Source: Saprospiraceae bacterium (GTDB lineage: Bacteria > Bacteroidota > Bacteroidia > Chitinophagales > Saprospiraceae). Taken from it: a DNA stretch of 64,000 nt. The stretch covers positions 62,001 through 126,000 of the forward strand of contig JAJCYH010000004.1 of NCBI GenBank assembly GCA_029262995.1, written 5' to 3'. A program made the position numbers and the translations under genes. Shown in pieces: positions 32,463 to 42,137 of this stretch. Each line of letters starts with the position of its first letter. The first letter of the stretch is position 1. The notes below the pieces were generated by a model that was not told where the DNA came from, searched no databases, and worked only from the letters and a program-made list of their open reading frames with translations.

Positions 32463-34991
32463 ATGAATAAGAATCTTTTGGATTATAAAAATCAAGTTGA
32501 AAATAAGTACTTGATATACAATAGTCTATTTCTGAACCTGCCATACAATGAAATAGAAAAAATTGGCATTCTTATTCCTATTTTGACTGAGGCATGTGAA
32601 ATAGGATATAAAGCCGGCATGAGTCCTATAGATATATTGGAAGACTTCTTCAATAGGGTTGATATTGTATCAGAGAAGGAGAAAATTAAATTCTTTTTTA
32701 GAGTCGTTCAATATGTTGAAAGACAGGTCGTTTTGTTTGATGCCGTGGAAGATGCCAGATTTAGGAACAGGTCTGAAAATGAAATAAGACCATTGTTGAA
32801 TCTTCTTAATTCTGTGAGTGAAACTGATAGTTCAAAGATGTTAAATAAATTGAATAATTTTTCTATCAGACTAGTGTTTACAGCTCACCCAACACAATTT
32901 TATCCCTTATGGGTTTTGGACATAATATCAGAATTGCGAGAAGGAATCTATAACAATGATTTCGAATCTGTTAATGATCTTCTTATTCAACTGGGAATGA
33001 CAAGTTTGTTGAATCCAGACAAACCTACACCTTTCGAAGAAGCTAAAAATATCATCTATTACCTGCGCAATGTTTACTATAATTCTGTAGGCGATTTGCT
33101 ATGGCAATTAAAGGAAAGAAATAAAGCATTTTCAAACTACCAATTGATTCGCCTAGGATTTTGGCCTGGTGGTGATCGTGATGGTAATCCATTTGTAAAT
33201 GCTAATACAACAATGGAGGTTGCTGATGAATTGAGAATGACACTTTATAAATGTTATTACCATGATATTAAAAGCATTAAAAAAATAATGAGTTTCAGAG
33301 GTATTAATGAACTTTTAGAATCTCTAAAAGACAAATTGTATGAAGCTATGTTTGATGCTTCTGTAGATTTAAAATGGACAGAAATTCATAGTTATATCAT
33401 CAAATGTAAAGATATTCTGATTAAAGATTTTAAGAGCTTTAAATTGTCGGAACTGGAACGATTCGAGATAAAATTAATGGCATTCAAAAGCTTTTTTGCG
33501 ACTTTAGACATAAGACAGGACCATAGCGTTCATCATTCATTGATGCAGGAAGTATTTAGTAAATACAAATTAAGTGAGAAGCCTTTTGAAGTTCTTTCTG
33601 AAGATGAATTAGCTTCTATATTACAAACTGCAGATATCAAACTAGATCCCGAATTATTTGAAAATGATCTTCATAAAGATACCATCGTTAACATTTCCCA
33701 ATTGAAAAAGATACAGTTGATGAATGGTGAAGAAAGTTGTCATAGATATATCATAAGTAATTCTGAGAGTATCTTATCTGTTTTATATGTTTCTGCATTA
33801 TTTAAATGGTGTGGTTGGAAAGTAGATGAAATGAAATTTGATATTGTTCCACTTTTTGAAACCATGATTGGTATGGAAGAGTCAGAGAATGTCATGAATT
33901 TTCTATACAAAAATGATGCTTATAAGCGTCACCTGAATCGAAGAAACAATAAGCAAACAATTATGCTTGGGTTTTCGGATGGCACTAAAGACGGAGGTTA
34001 TATGAAAGCCAATTGGTCAATATATAAGACTAAGGAGCGATTGACTAGATTGAGTAATGCATCAGATATTGATGTTATGTTTTTTGATGGTAGAGGAGGG
34101 CCTCCGGCAAGAGGAGGAGGAAAGTCACATAGGTTCTATGCTTCAACAGGGAAGGATATAGCCAATAATGAGATTCAATTAACCTTACAAGGACAGACGA
34201 TTACGAGTACTTATGGTACAGAGAGGCAATTTACTTATAATTGCGAGCAACTTATTCGCGCTGGTTTGGAAAAAGTATTACAAGATGAATCAGCAATTAC
34301 TGTTAGCAATGCAGAAGCAGAAATATTTGAAAGGCTAGCAAATACTAGTTTTGATAAATACGACGCACTAAAAAACCATAAAGATTTTATTCCTTATCTG
34401 GAGGAAATGTCTACTTTGAAATATTATAGTCAAGCTAATATTGGCTCTCGTCCAAGTAAGCGCGGGAAATCTTCTAAATTGACTTTAGACGATTTAAGAG
34501 CTATTTCGTTTGTTGGTAGTTGGAGCCAGTTAAAACAAAATGTTCCTGGATATTTTGGTATGGGTTCAGCAATAAAGTCTTTTGCGGATGAGGGTGAAAT
34601 TGAAAGTTTAAAGCAGCTGTTCAAAAGCAATAAGTATTTCAGGGCTTTAGTCTTAAACAGTATGATGTCACTTAAAAAAAGTTACTTTCCATTAACATCC
34701 TACATGAAAGAGCGTAAAGAATTCAAGGACTTTTGGAATATATTGTTTGATGAATATGAACTGAGTTTGAAAATGTGTTTGGAAATTACTGGTTATCAGG
34801 AATTAATGGAGGAAGAGCCAATATCTAAACGATCCATAGAAATGCGTGAACGTATTGTATTGCCCTTACTAAGTATACAGCAATATGCACTTCAGAAAGT
34901 TGCGGAGGAATGCGAAATGAAATCTTCTTATGAGAAAATAGTTACCCGATCAATGTATGGCAATATAAATGCCAGTAGGAATTCTGTGTAA
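32463..34991 (+). CDS. ppc: Phosphoenolpyruvate carboxylase
   Basis: PEPC fixes bicarbonate onto PEP to make oxaloacetate, replenishing the TCA cycle. The 842-residue protein (ATG at 32463; a TTG at 32442 is less likely) carries FTAHPTQFYPLW (catalytic His), GFWPGGDRDGNPFVNANTT, the PEP-binding MLGFSDGTKDGGYMKANW, and the catalytic loop FDGRGGPPARGGGKSH. It ends RNSV, whereas many PEPCs end NTG, so the C-terminal effector-site residues may differ. It stands alone, convergent with the downstream gene. Confidence 0.95.
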   Translation: MNKNLLDYKNQVENKYLIYNSLFLNLPYNEIEKIGILIPILTEACEIGYKAGMSPIDILEDFFNRVDIVSEKEKIKFFFRVVQYVERQVVLFDAVEDARFRNRSENEIRPLLNLLNSVSETDSSKMLNKLNNFSIRLVFTAHPTQFYPLWVLDIISELREGIYNNDFESVNDLLIQLGMTSLLNPDKPTPFEEAKNIIYYLRNVYYNSVGDLLWQLKERNKAFSNYQLIRLGFWPGGDRDGNPFVNANTTMEVADELRMTLYKCYYHDIKSIKKIMSFRGINELLESLKDKLYEAMFDASVDLKWTEIHSYIIKCKDILIKDFKSFKLSELERFEIKLMAFKSFFATLDIRQDHSVHHSLMQEVFSKYKLSEKPFEVLSEDELASILQTADIKLDPELFENDLHKDTIVNISQLKKIQLMNGEESCHRYIISNSESILSVLYVSALFKWCGWKVDEMKFDIVPLFETMIGMEESENVMNFLYKNDAYKRHLNRRNNKQTIMLGFSDGTKDGGYMKANWSIYKTKERLTRLSNASDIDVMFFDGRGGPPARGGGKSHRFYASTGKDIANNEIQLTLQGQTITSTYGTERQFTYNCEQLIRAGLEKVLQDESAITVSNAEAEIFERLANTSFDKYDALKNHKDFIPYLEEMSTLKYYSQANIGSRPSKRGKSSKLTLDDLRAISFVGSWSQLKQNVPGYFGMGSAIKSFADEGEIESLKQLFKSNKYFRALVLNSMMSLKKSYFPLTSYMKERKEFKDFWNILFDEYELSLKMCLEITGYQELMEEEPISKRSIEMRERIVLPLLSIQQYALQKVAEECEMKSSYEKIVTRSMYGNINASRNSV

Positions 34992-35110
34992 TGACAAGCA
35001 GATAGCTTAAGCATTTGATTATGACTTTTCAAATGGCTTAAAGAGATATTGACTTAGAAATTAAATATTTAAAATTCAATATCTAATTCAGCTTATGATA
35101 TATAGGACCA

Positions 35111-36679
35111 TCAATGTTTAATGAAGTTTTTGGTTGTAATGGCATCCTTCAAATAAAATATACAATTGTAAATTCCTGACTCAAGTTCACTGACATCAAT
35201 AGAGTACTGATCTAGTTCATTTATAACTTTTATCTTTAGGCCGTTGAGATTTACTATTTCTATTTTTTCAATACTATAGTCTTTTGATAATTCAAAAAAG
35301 AATTGATCTCTAACAGGGTTAGGGTAGAGCTTTAATCCAATCACCCGCTCCGAAATAGTATTGTTAGAACTCAATTTTTGTTGGGATTCATAAGCGCCAA
35401 TGTCTCTTCTGCCATCAAATACCGATTGATTTATTTGGTCAGGAAAATTATCGCTCGGGTCTCCTCCATTGTAAGCTGGCGAACCATTTTCTAATGAATG
35501 CGTTTTTAGACCTCCTCCGTTATTTGCTAATGAATTGATTAATGGATCTGTATTTGTTCTATCTGTAGATTTGGCATTTAAACTATTTAAAGCATCACCA
35601 TCAAGAATATTATAACCATTACTATTTATGTTGCCGGCGAGGTTTTTACCACTCCCAGCATTATTATTGGCTACAATGCTATTTTTTAGCAGTGCACCAG
35701 AATTGCTAAAGACACCTCCGCCTTGTGAACTACTATTATTTGCCACAGTTGAAGCATTTATGTCTAGCTGACCTCCCGAGTGATAGATGCCTCCACCATT
35801 AGAGGAAGAGGTATTACCAGAAATGGTAGAAACGAGAATATCAACATTTGAATTCTGACTTATACTAATAGCTCCTCCGTTCCCAATTGATGTATTTGCC
35901 GAAAGGGTAGTACCTTTTAATTCTAAAGTACCATTGCTACATGAAACACCACCTCCGTCATTCTCTGAAATATTATTTTCTATTGTACAGGAAGTTATTT
36001 TAGCTTGACCAGATCCTGATATGTGTATAGCACCACCATCTCCAGGTAGTGCGACATCTGCATTTAGTCCTGATCTGTTATCTCTAAGAATAACATTATC
36101 AAGCGTAAGACCTAAGCCAGGTCCAGAATTATCTTCTATGGCACCACCAAATTTATTGGACTGATTTGATTCAAGTATACAATTGCTCATGATAAGATCA
36201 GAAGATGTATTGATATAAATGACTCCACCTGATCCATTGATATCATTTGTGATGTTATTTCTGAATTCACAATTAGTGGCAACTACACTTCCACTGTCAA
36301 TATAGATGGCTCCTCCATTTAGAGATCTACCATTTATCAATTTGATGTTTCGTAGAACAAAATCTCCAGCTGTTATGAAAAAGGCACGGTCATCATACCT
36401 AACATCGATCGTTGTTTTACCAGTCGGATTGCCAATGATTCTAATGTTTTTGTCAACTACAATTTGGGCGTTCAATTCTATACTGTTTATATTAGAAGCA
36501 AATGTAATCTCAGCACCAGAAGAAGCCGAAGCAATAATATTCCTTAAACTACCAGGTGAGCCATTATCTGCACTAACTGTAACTGTCTGTGCATAAGTAG
36601 AGACAAAAGTGAAACTTAATAAGACTGTAAATATAAAGGTTCGTACCTTGGACAATGGAGCTATGGTATTAGAATTCAT
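35111..36679 (-). CDS. Secreted right-handed beta-helix protein with T9SS sorting domain
   Basis: The 522-residue protein has a signal peptide (about 1-31, ending STYAQ), a long parallel beta-helix (about 60-420) with repeats such as NGGAIYIDSG, GGAIHISGSG, GGGVSCSNGT and GGGIYHSGGQ, a choice-of-anchor type segment (GDPSDNFPDQINQ, RRDIGAYES), and a C-terminal T9SS domain (LKLYPNPVRDQFFFELSKDY onwards, with the ESGIYNCIF motif). The sorting domain shows the organism has type IX secretion. The helix may bind polysaccharide or act as an adhesin. No catalytic residues were identified. It is monocistronic. Confidence 0.85.
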   Translation of the reverse strand: MNSNTIAPLSKVRTFIFTVLLSFTFVSTYAQTVTVSADNGSPGSLRNIIASASSGAEITFASNINSIELNAQIVVDKNIRIIGNPTGKTTIDVRYDDRAFFITAGDFVLRNIKLINGRSLNGGAIYIDSGSVVATNCEFRNNITNDINGSGGVIYINTSSDLIMSNCILESNQSNKFGGAIEDNSGPGLGLTLDNVILRDNRSGLNADVALPGDGGAIHISGSGQAKITSCTIENNISENDGGGVSCSNGTLELKGTTLSANTSIGNGGAISISQNSNVDILVSTISGNTSSSNGGGIYHSGGQLDINASTVANNSSSQGGGVFSNSGALLKNSIVANNNAGSGKNLAGNINSNGYNILDGDALNSLNAKSTDRTNTDPLINSLANNGGGLKTHSLENGSPAYNGGDPSDNFPDQINQSVFDGRRDIGAYESQQKLSSNNTISERVIGLKLYPNPVRDQFFFELSKDYSIEKIEIVNLNGLKIKVINELDQYSIDVSELESGIYNCIFYLKDAITTKNFIKH

Positions 36680-36984
36680 ATAGTGAGCTTGATTTATTGT
36701 TTGAAAATGATTTCGTAGAATAATTATATAGCGAAAATTATATTTTTAATAAAGCAATACGCAATAAAAACAAAAGCAACTTGTTGCTCAATGGGCACAA
36801 CTTAAAAATCAATGATCAATTTTCTAAAGCTATAGAAGAATCAAATCTTTTTAAGGCGTGTTAATATGTTATGCTGATTGACTAAACGTTTAGGATGCTC
36901 GTATAGTTCTGTATAAGAGTATGAAATGCAAACTGGATTTCTAAAGTGCAATATTTTCAGGATTGTATCCAAGGTTGGAAAAGT
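36680..36984. other. Intergenic stretch with one small inverted repeat
   Basis: This 305-bp gap between two minus-strand genes shows no gene. It contains a perfect AGCAAC-TT-GTTGCT inverted repeat at 36775-36788. Its part nearest 36680 must hold the promoter of the beta-helix gene, but no clear -7 element was recognised. Confidence 0.5.
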
Positions 36985-39114
36985 TTACGACTTGAGGCTA
37001 AGAGAAATTCTTTTACGCTCGATATCAACCTCGATAATTTTAGCATTTACTTTTTGATTTAGCTGTACTACTTCAAGAGGGTCTTTTATAAATTTATTCG
37101 CTATTTGCGAAACGTGAATAAGTCCAGCTTCTTTTATTCCGATGTCTACAAAGGCACCAAATTTTGTAATATTATTTATAATTCCAATGACATACATTCC
37201 TGGGTTCAAATCTTCAATACTATTTATACCAGGTGTAAATTCAAAACTTTGAGCTTTTCCACGGATGTCAAATCCAGGTTTGGTGAGTTCAGCAATAATA
37301 TCTTTCAAAGTTGGTAAGCCTGTTTGATCATCGATATATTTTTGCAAGTCTACTTTTTTTAGAGCTTCTGGATTGGAGACAAGATGCTTGGTTTTTAAAC
37401 CTTGATCCCTTGAAATTTTATCTACAAGAGAATACCTCTCAGGATGTACACCGGTATTATCCAATATATTTTTTCCATTCCTAACCCTCAGAAAGCCTGC
37501 ACATTGCTCAAATGATTTAGCGCCTATCCGGGACACCTTTAAAAGTGTTTTAATATCCTGAAATGAACCATTTTCACTTCTGTGCTGAACTACGTTTTTT
37601 GCAAGAACGGGACCTAATCCAGAGATGTAGGAAAGCAAATATTCGGAGGCCGTATTTAGGTCTACACCGACAGCATTGACGCAATGTTCAACGCAAATTG
37701 TAAGGTTTTCTTTTAATTTGCCTTGATGCACATCGTGCTGATATTGTCCAACACCAATAGATTTAGGATCTATTTTTACCAATTCAGAAAGGGGATCAAT
37801 CAAGCGCCTTCCAATTGAAATAGCACCTCTTACCGTCAGGTCTAAATTTGGAAATTCATTGCGCGCAACTTCTGAAGCAGAATAAATTGATGCACCATTT
37901 TCGTTAACTAAATACAGTTCTATTGCATCTTCAAATTCTATGGATTTAGCTAGGGCGAAGGACTCTTTACCTGCTGTTCCATTTCCAATGGCTATGGCTT
38001 CAATACTATATTGCGAAGCCAAAGATTTTAATTCGTCTTGTGCCTCTTGCCATTTATTTTGAGGTGGATGAGGGTAGATGGTAGTATGATGTTTTAAAAA
38101 TCCATTTTCGTCTAGGCATACGATTTTACATCCTGTCCTGAATCCAGGGTCCATACCTATAACACTTTTTGCGCCAAGCGGAGAACTTAATAACAGCTGT
38201 TTTAGATTTTCAGAGAAAACATTTATAGCTTCTTCGTCGGCCTTAGATTTGTAAATATTTCGAAATTCCGTTTCTATGGATGGATATAGCAGTCTTTTAT
38301 AGGCATCATCTATACTTTTGATGATTTGACTACTGCATTCTGGGTGAGCTTCCTTTCTTATAAATAGTTTATGTAGGTCGCCAAGTGCTTTATCATCATC
38401 AATTTTTACTTTAACTTTCAAGAACCCTTCTTTCTCGGCTCTCAAGACGGCTAAAATTCTGTGAGCCGGAGCCTTCGATGCCCTTTCTTCATAGTCGAAA
38501 TAATCTTTATACTTAATGCCTTCTCCCTTTTTTTTAGTAATCACCTTTGAACTTAAAAATCCATTGACTTTAAAATTCCTCCGGATGATGTCTCTAGCTT
38601 CAGTATTTTCATTTATTATTTCTGCGATAATATCTCTGGCTCCTTGTAGGGCTTCCTCAGCACTGTAGACCGCTTCAGAAATAAACTCTTTTGCTTTAGT
38701 GTTTGCTGCTAATTTTTGAGCCATGATTAGCTGTGCAAGAGGTTCAAGACCCTTGTCTTTGGCTATATCGGCTTTGGTTTGTCTTTTCTTTTTAAAAGGC
38801 AAATACAGGTCTTCAAGTAAAATTTCATCCCAACAATTTTCAATCCTTACTTTAAGCGATTCACTTAATTGACCTTGTTCTTCGATTGTCTGCAGAATAT
38901 ATTGCTTTCTTTTTATAAGCTCCAAAATGTTCTGCCATTCTTTTTGAATAGCGCCGATCTGTAGTTCATCCAGAGAATGAGTCGCTTCCTTTCTGTATCT
39001 GGCGATAAAAGGTATGGTTGCTCCGCCTTCAAGCAGTTTTATGGTATTTTGTACGGACTGACTAGAGAGGCTTAAGCTCTTTGATACCAATGAATTTATA
39101 TTTACCTCAGACAT
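36985..39114 (-). CDS. tex: Tex-like RNA-binding transcription accessory protein
   Basis: Tex is a conserved nucleic-acid-binding protein linked to transcription and RNA metabolism. The 709-residue protein shows the family order: N-terminal helical domain (GGATIPFIARYRKEATHSLD), the Tex-specific FKKKRQTKADIAKDKGLEPL, a YqgF-like domain (VIGMDPGFRTGCKIVCLDE), helix-hairpin-helix repeats (NTASEYLLSYISGLGPVLAK), and a C-terminal S1 domain (TKFGAFVDIGIKEAGLIHVS). It is monocistronic, divergent from trkA. Confidence 0.95.
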   Translation of the reverse strand: MSEVNINSLVSKSLSLSSQSVQNTIKLLEGGATIPFIARYRKEATHSLDELQIGAIQKEWQNILELIKRKQYILQTIEEQGQLSESLKVRIENCWDEILLEDLYLPFKKKRQTKADIAKDKGLEPLAQLIMAQKLAANTKAKEFISEAVYSAEEALQGARDIIAEIINENTEARDIIRRNFKVNGFLSSKVITKKKGEGIKYKDYFDYEERASKAPAHRILAVLRAEKEGFLKVKVKIDDDKALGDLHKLFIRKEAHPECSSQIIKSIDDAYKRLLYPSIETEFRNIYKSKADEEAINVFSENLKQLLLSSPLGAKSVIGMDPGFRTGCKIVCLDENGFLKHHTTIYPHPPQNKWQEAQDELKSLASQYSIEAIAIGNGTAGKESFALAKSIEFEDAIELYLVNENGASIYSASEVARNEFPNLDLTVRGAISIGRRLIDPLSELVKIDPKSIGVGQYQHDVHQGKLKENLTICVEHCVNAVGVDLNTASEYLLSYISGLGPVLAKNVVQHRSENGSFQDIKTLLKVSRIGAKSFEQCAGFLRVRNGKNILDNTGVHPERYSLVDKISRDQGLKTKHLVSNPEALKKVDLQKYIDDQTGLPTLKDIIAELTKPGFDIRGKAQSFEFTPGINSIEDLNPGMYVIGIINNITKFGAFVDIGIKEAGLIHVSQIANKFIKDPLEVVQLNQKVNAKIIEVDIERKRISLSLKS

Positions 39115-39296
39115 GCCAATTGCTTTAGCGCGCTAAAATATACAGTTTGTTTGATTTTATTGCTTCACGCAAAATTTATGATATTAATAATTTATAATAG
39201 ATTGAATACGAATTTTGGCTTTAAGCCAAAAAATTAAACTTATACAGATAAAGCAAACTAAGTATTGAATTTCTTAGAATCTTCCCAAGGACAATG

Positions 39297-39304
39297 TAAA
39301 TTTG
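39297..39304 (+). promoter_or_regulatory. Candidate -7 promoter element upstream of trkA
   Basis: The bases TAAATTTG match TAnnTTTG and lie 18 nt upstream of the trkA ATG. No clear TTTG -33 element occurs at the usual distance, so support rests on the -7 match and position. Confidence 0.4.
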
Positions 39305-39322
39305 TACAAATTAATATAAGCA

Positions 39323-40663
39323 ATGAACATTGTTATTGCAGGTGCTGGTGAGGTTGGATTTCATTTAGGGCAATTATTGGTAGAAGATGGGCAAAGTGTT
39401 ACCTTGATAGATACAGAAGAGGAAATTCTAGCGCACGCAGCTGATCACTTGGATGTTCGAATAATATTAGGAGATGTGACTTCAATTCTTATTCTTGAAA
39501 GCGCCAATCTTTATAATGCTGATCTTTTTATAGCAGTAACTACGCATGAATCAACCAATATGTTGTCTTCTATACTTGCCAAAAAGCTTGGTGCTAAAAA
39601 GACAATTGCCAGAGTATCTAATCCAGAATTCTTGCAACCTGATCAAAAGGAATACTTTAAAGAAATAGGTATCGACAGTGTGTTATCACCACGTTATCTG
39701 GCTGCTCGAGAGGTAAAAAGATTGATTAGGCGAGTATCAGCAACTGACATTTTTGATTTTGAAGAAGGGAAAATTTCAATAATTGGATTTACTGCAGATA
39801 ATACATCTCCAATTACACATAAGACTTTTGAGGATTTTTATAATCAAGTTTCAGATCAGCATTTTAAGGTTTTCGCAGTTTTACGAAATGGAATAACTTT
39901 TATTCCAAACAAACAAGACAAAATTAAGCCTTCAGATCATATCTATCTGTCTACTGATGTCAGTGATTTCGAACAAGTAAATACTTTTGTTGGAAAGACA
40001 CTGAAGAAGATAAAAAACATAATGATTATTGGTGACACTCCTGTGGCTAAGGATACGGCCAAAATTCTTGAAAAACATTATCAGGTAAAAATCATTTTGA
40101 AAAATGAAAGAGATTGTAAAATTTTTCATCGTGATCTAGATAATTGTCACGTCATAAAGGGTGATCCAAGTAATACGGATTTGCTGATTGAAGAAGGACT
40201 CGAAAATATGGACGCCTTTATTGCAATGACTTCCAATTCAGAGACTAATATCCTGACAAGTTTAATGGCTAATGAACAAGGTGTATACAAGACAATTGCT
40301 CTTGTGGATAATCCAGCATACACACATTTGTCACAAAAGATTGGAGTAGATACTATTATTGATAAAAAATTATTGGCAGCTAATAATATATTTAGGTATG
40401 TGAGAAAGGGCAATATAGAAGCTATAGCATCTTTTCATGGGGTAAGTGCTGAAATTATTGAATACACTATTGATAAAGGGAACAGAATGGTAAAGTTTGC
40501 TTTAAGCGAATTGGGTTTTCCTGATGGAGCAATTATTGCGGGTGTCATAAGAAACAAAATTGGTATTATTCCTCATTCTAATTTTCAATTGAAGCTTAGG
40601 GATAAGGTTATCATATTCGTCCTCCCAGAAGCTATGAAAAAAGTAGAATCCATGTTCAAGTGA
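39323..40663 (+). CDS. trkA: Trk potassium uptake regulatory subunit TrkA
   Basis: TrkA is the cytosolic NAD(H)-gated subunit of the Trk K+ transporter. The 446-residue protein has two RCK units. The first begins MNIVIAGAGEVGFHLGQLLV with its nucleotide-binding loop and has an RCK_C domain around 145-225. The second begins near residue 232 (KNIMIIGDTPVAKDTAKILE) with an RCK_C after about 370. In the second, the glycine motif is GDTPVA rather than GxGxxG, so it may bind nucleotide weakly. It overlaps trkH by 4 nt. Confidence 0.93.
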   Translation: MNIVIAGAGEVGFHLGQLLVEDGQSVTLIDTEEEILAHAADHLDVRIILGDVTSILILESANLYNADLFIAVTTHESTNMLSSILAKKLGAKKTIARVSNPEFLQPDQKEYFKEIGIDSVLSPRYLAAREVKRLIRRVSATDIFDFEEGKISIIGFTADNTSPITHKTFEDFYNQVSDQHFKVFAVLRNGITFIPNKQDKIKPSDHIYLSTDVSDFEQVNTFVGKTLKKIKNIMIIGDTPVAKDTAKILEKHYQVKIILKNERDCKIFHRDLDNCHVIKGDPSNTDLLIEEGLENMDAFIAMTSNSETNILTSLMANEQGVYKTIALVDNPAYTHLSQKIGVDTIIDKKLLAANNIFRYVRKGNIEAIASFHGVSAEIIEYTIDKGNRMVKFALSELGFPDGAIIAGVIRNKIGIIPHSNFQLKLRDKVIIFVLPEAMKKVESMFK

Positions 40664-42132
40664 TATTTATAAACTACAGGATCGTTCTAAAAGTCATCGG
40701 ATTGTTGATTTTTATTTTGGGAATATTCATGATCATTCCTTGCGTTGTAGCTGTATTTCTTGATGCAGTGGATGTTTTACCTTTTATTAAATCTTCTGCT
40801 ATAGCATTAGTCTTAGGAGTAGTATTATTTACAATCAAGGTTCCAAGCAAAGAAATACGAAAAAGGGAAGGTTACTTAATTGTTGCTCTTGGATGGGTTC
40901 TGTTATGCATCTTTGGTGCCTTGCCTTATATCTATGAGGATGTTCTTAAGATCAGTACTGTTGATGCTATATTCGAAAGCACCTCTGGATTTACAACTAC
41001 CGGTGCTACTATCTTTTCAGATGTTGAATCTATCAATCCTGCTGTCTTGTTATGGCGGTCAATGACTCAATGGATTGGCGGCATGGGAATTATAGTTTTT
41101 ACCATAGCCATTTTTCCAATTCTTGGTATAGGGGGTGTGGAATTATTTGTTGCTGAAGCTCCTGGACCAACGACAAATAAAATCCATCCTAAAATTAAGG
41201 AAGTTGCCAAACGATTATGGTTTATCTATTTGGGATTGACTTTAAGTTTGTTTTTAATATTACACTTCTTTAGTGGAATGTCAATTTTTGATGCTTGTAA
41301 TCATGCGATGACAACAATGGCAACAGGAGGATTTTCGACAAAAAATGACAGCATAGCACATTTTAATTCACCTCTTGTGGAATACCCAATAATCCTGTTT
41401 ATGTTATTGGGAGGAACTAATTATACAATACTTTATTACTTCTTTAAAGGCAGATTTAAAAAAGTTTGGAGCAGTGAGGAACTCAAGTTTTATCTGACTG
41501 TAATATTTATCCTTATCACAATAGTAAGTGCTATTTTATTCAGTCAGAACTTTTATTCTCTTGAATTTAGTTTTAGAAATGCCGCTTTTACTGTCATTTC
41601 GTTGGTAACTACTACCGGTTATGTTACGGCGGATTATACATCTTGGAATCCTGGATTAGAATTGTTATTTTTTCTGTTATTGTTTTTTGGTGCCTGTGCT
41701 GGTTCAACCAGTGGAGGAATTAAGATGATTAGGCATCTTGCAATACTTAAGACTTCCTTTTTAGAAATCAAAAGAATATTACATCCTCGAAGTTATATCA
41801 GAATGAAAATTGACGGAGAACTTGTGCCATCAAAAGTAACAATGCACATTCTAGTTTTTCTTTTCTTTTATATGATCATTTTTTGCATTGGTGTACTTGC
41901 TGTAAGTTCAATGATGCCACAAGATATCATGCCCTTCCGTACAGCTCTTGGTGCTGTAGCAACTGCATTGGGAAATGTAGGTCCCGCGATTGGCTCATTG
42001 GGACCCGTAAATAATTTCTCTCAATTAAATGATGTCACGAAAATGTTTTTATCAAGTTATATGGTGATCGGAAGACTAGAGCTTTTTACCATAGTCATCA
42101 TCTTTACACCTTATTTCTGGAGAATAAAATAA
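40660..42132 (+). CDS. trkH: Trk potassium transporter membrane subunit TrkH
   Basis: TrkH forms the K+-translocating pore in the inner membrane. The 490-residue protein has many hydrophobic segments and the selectivity-filter-like loops STSGFTTTGATIF, TTMATGGFSTKN, SLVTTTGYVTAD and ATALGNVGPAIG, each with the expected T/V-x-G signature. The start is a GTG at 40660 within GTGA, overlapping the trkA stop, which indicates coupling. It ends 5 nt before the convergent feoB stop. Confidence 0.95.
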   Translation: MIFINYRIVLKVIGLLIFILGIFMIIPCVVAVFLDAVDVLPFIKSSAIALVLGVVLFTIKVPSKEIRKREGYLIVALGWVLLCIFGALPYIYEDVLKISTVDAIFESTSGFTTTGATIFSDVESINPAVLLWRSMTQWIGGMGIIVFTIAIFPILGIGGVELFVAEAPGPTTNKIHPKIKEVAKRLWFIYLGLTLSLFLILHFFSGMSIFDACNHAMTTMATGGFSTKNDSIAHFNSPLVEYPIILFMLLGGTNYTILYYFFKGRFKKVWSSEELKFYLTVIFILITIVSAILFSQNFYSLEFSFRNAAFTVISLVTTTGYVTADYTSWNPGLELLFFLLLFFGACAGSTSGGIKMIRHLAILKTSFLEIKRILHPRSYIRMKIDGELVPSKVTMHILVFLFFYMIIFCIGVLAVSSMMPQDIMPFRTALGAVATALGNVGPAIGSLGPVNNFSQLNDVTKMFLSSYMVIGRLELFTIVIIFTPYFWRIK

Positions 42133-42137
42133 GTTTA

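Noticed and set aside
34999-35050. Bidirectional terminator between ppc and the beta-helix gene
   Set aside because: An imperfect CTTAAGC-ATTTG / CAAAT-GGCTTAAAG hairpin exists, but it has a bulge and no T-run.
36775-36788. Terminator at the AGCAAC-TT-GTTGCT inverted repeat
   Set aside because: The loop is only two bases and no T-run follows on either strand.
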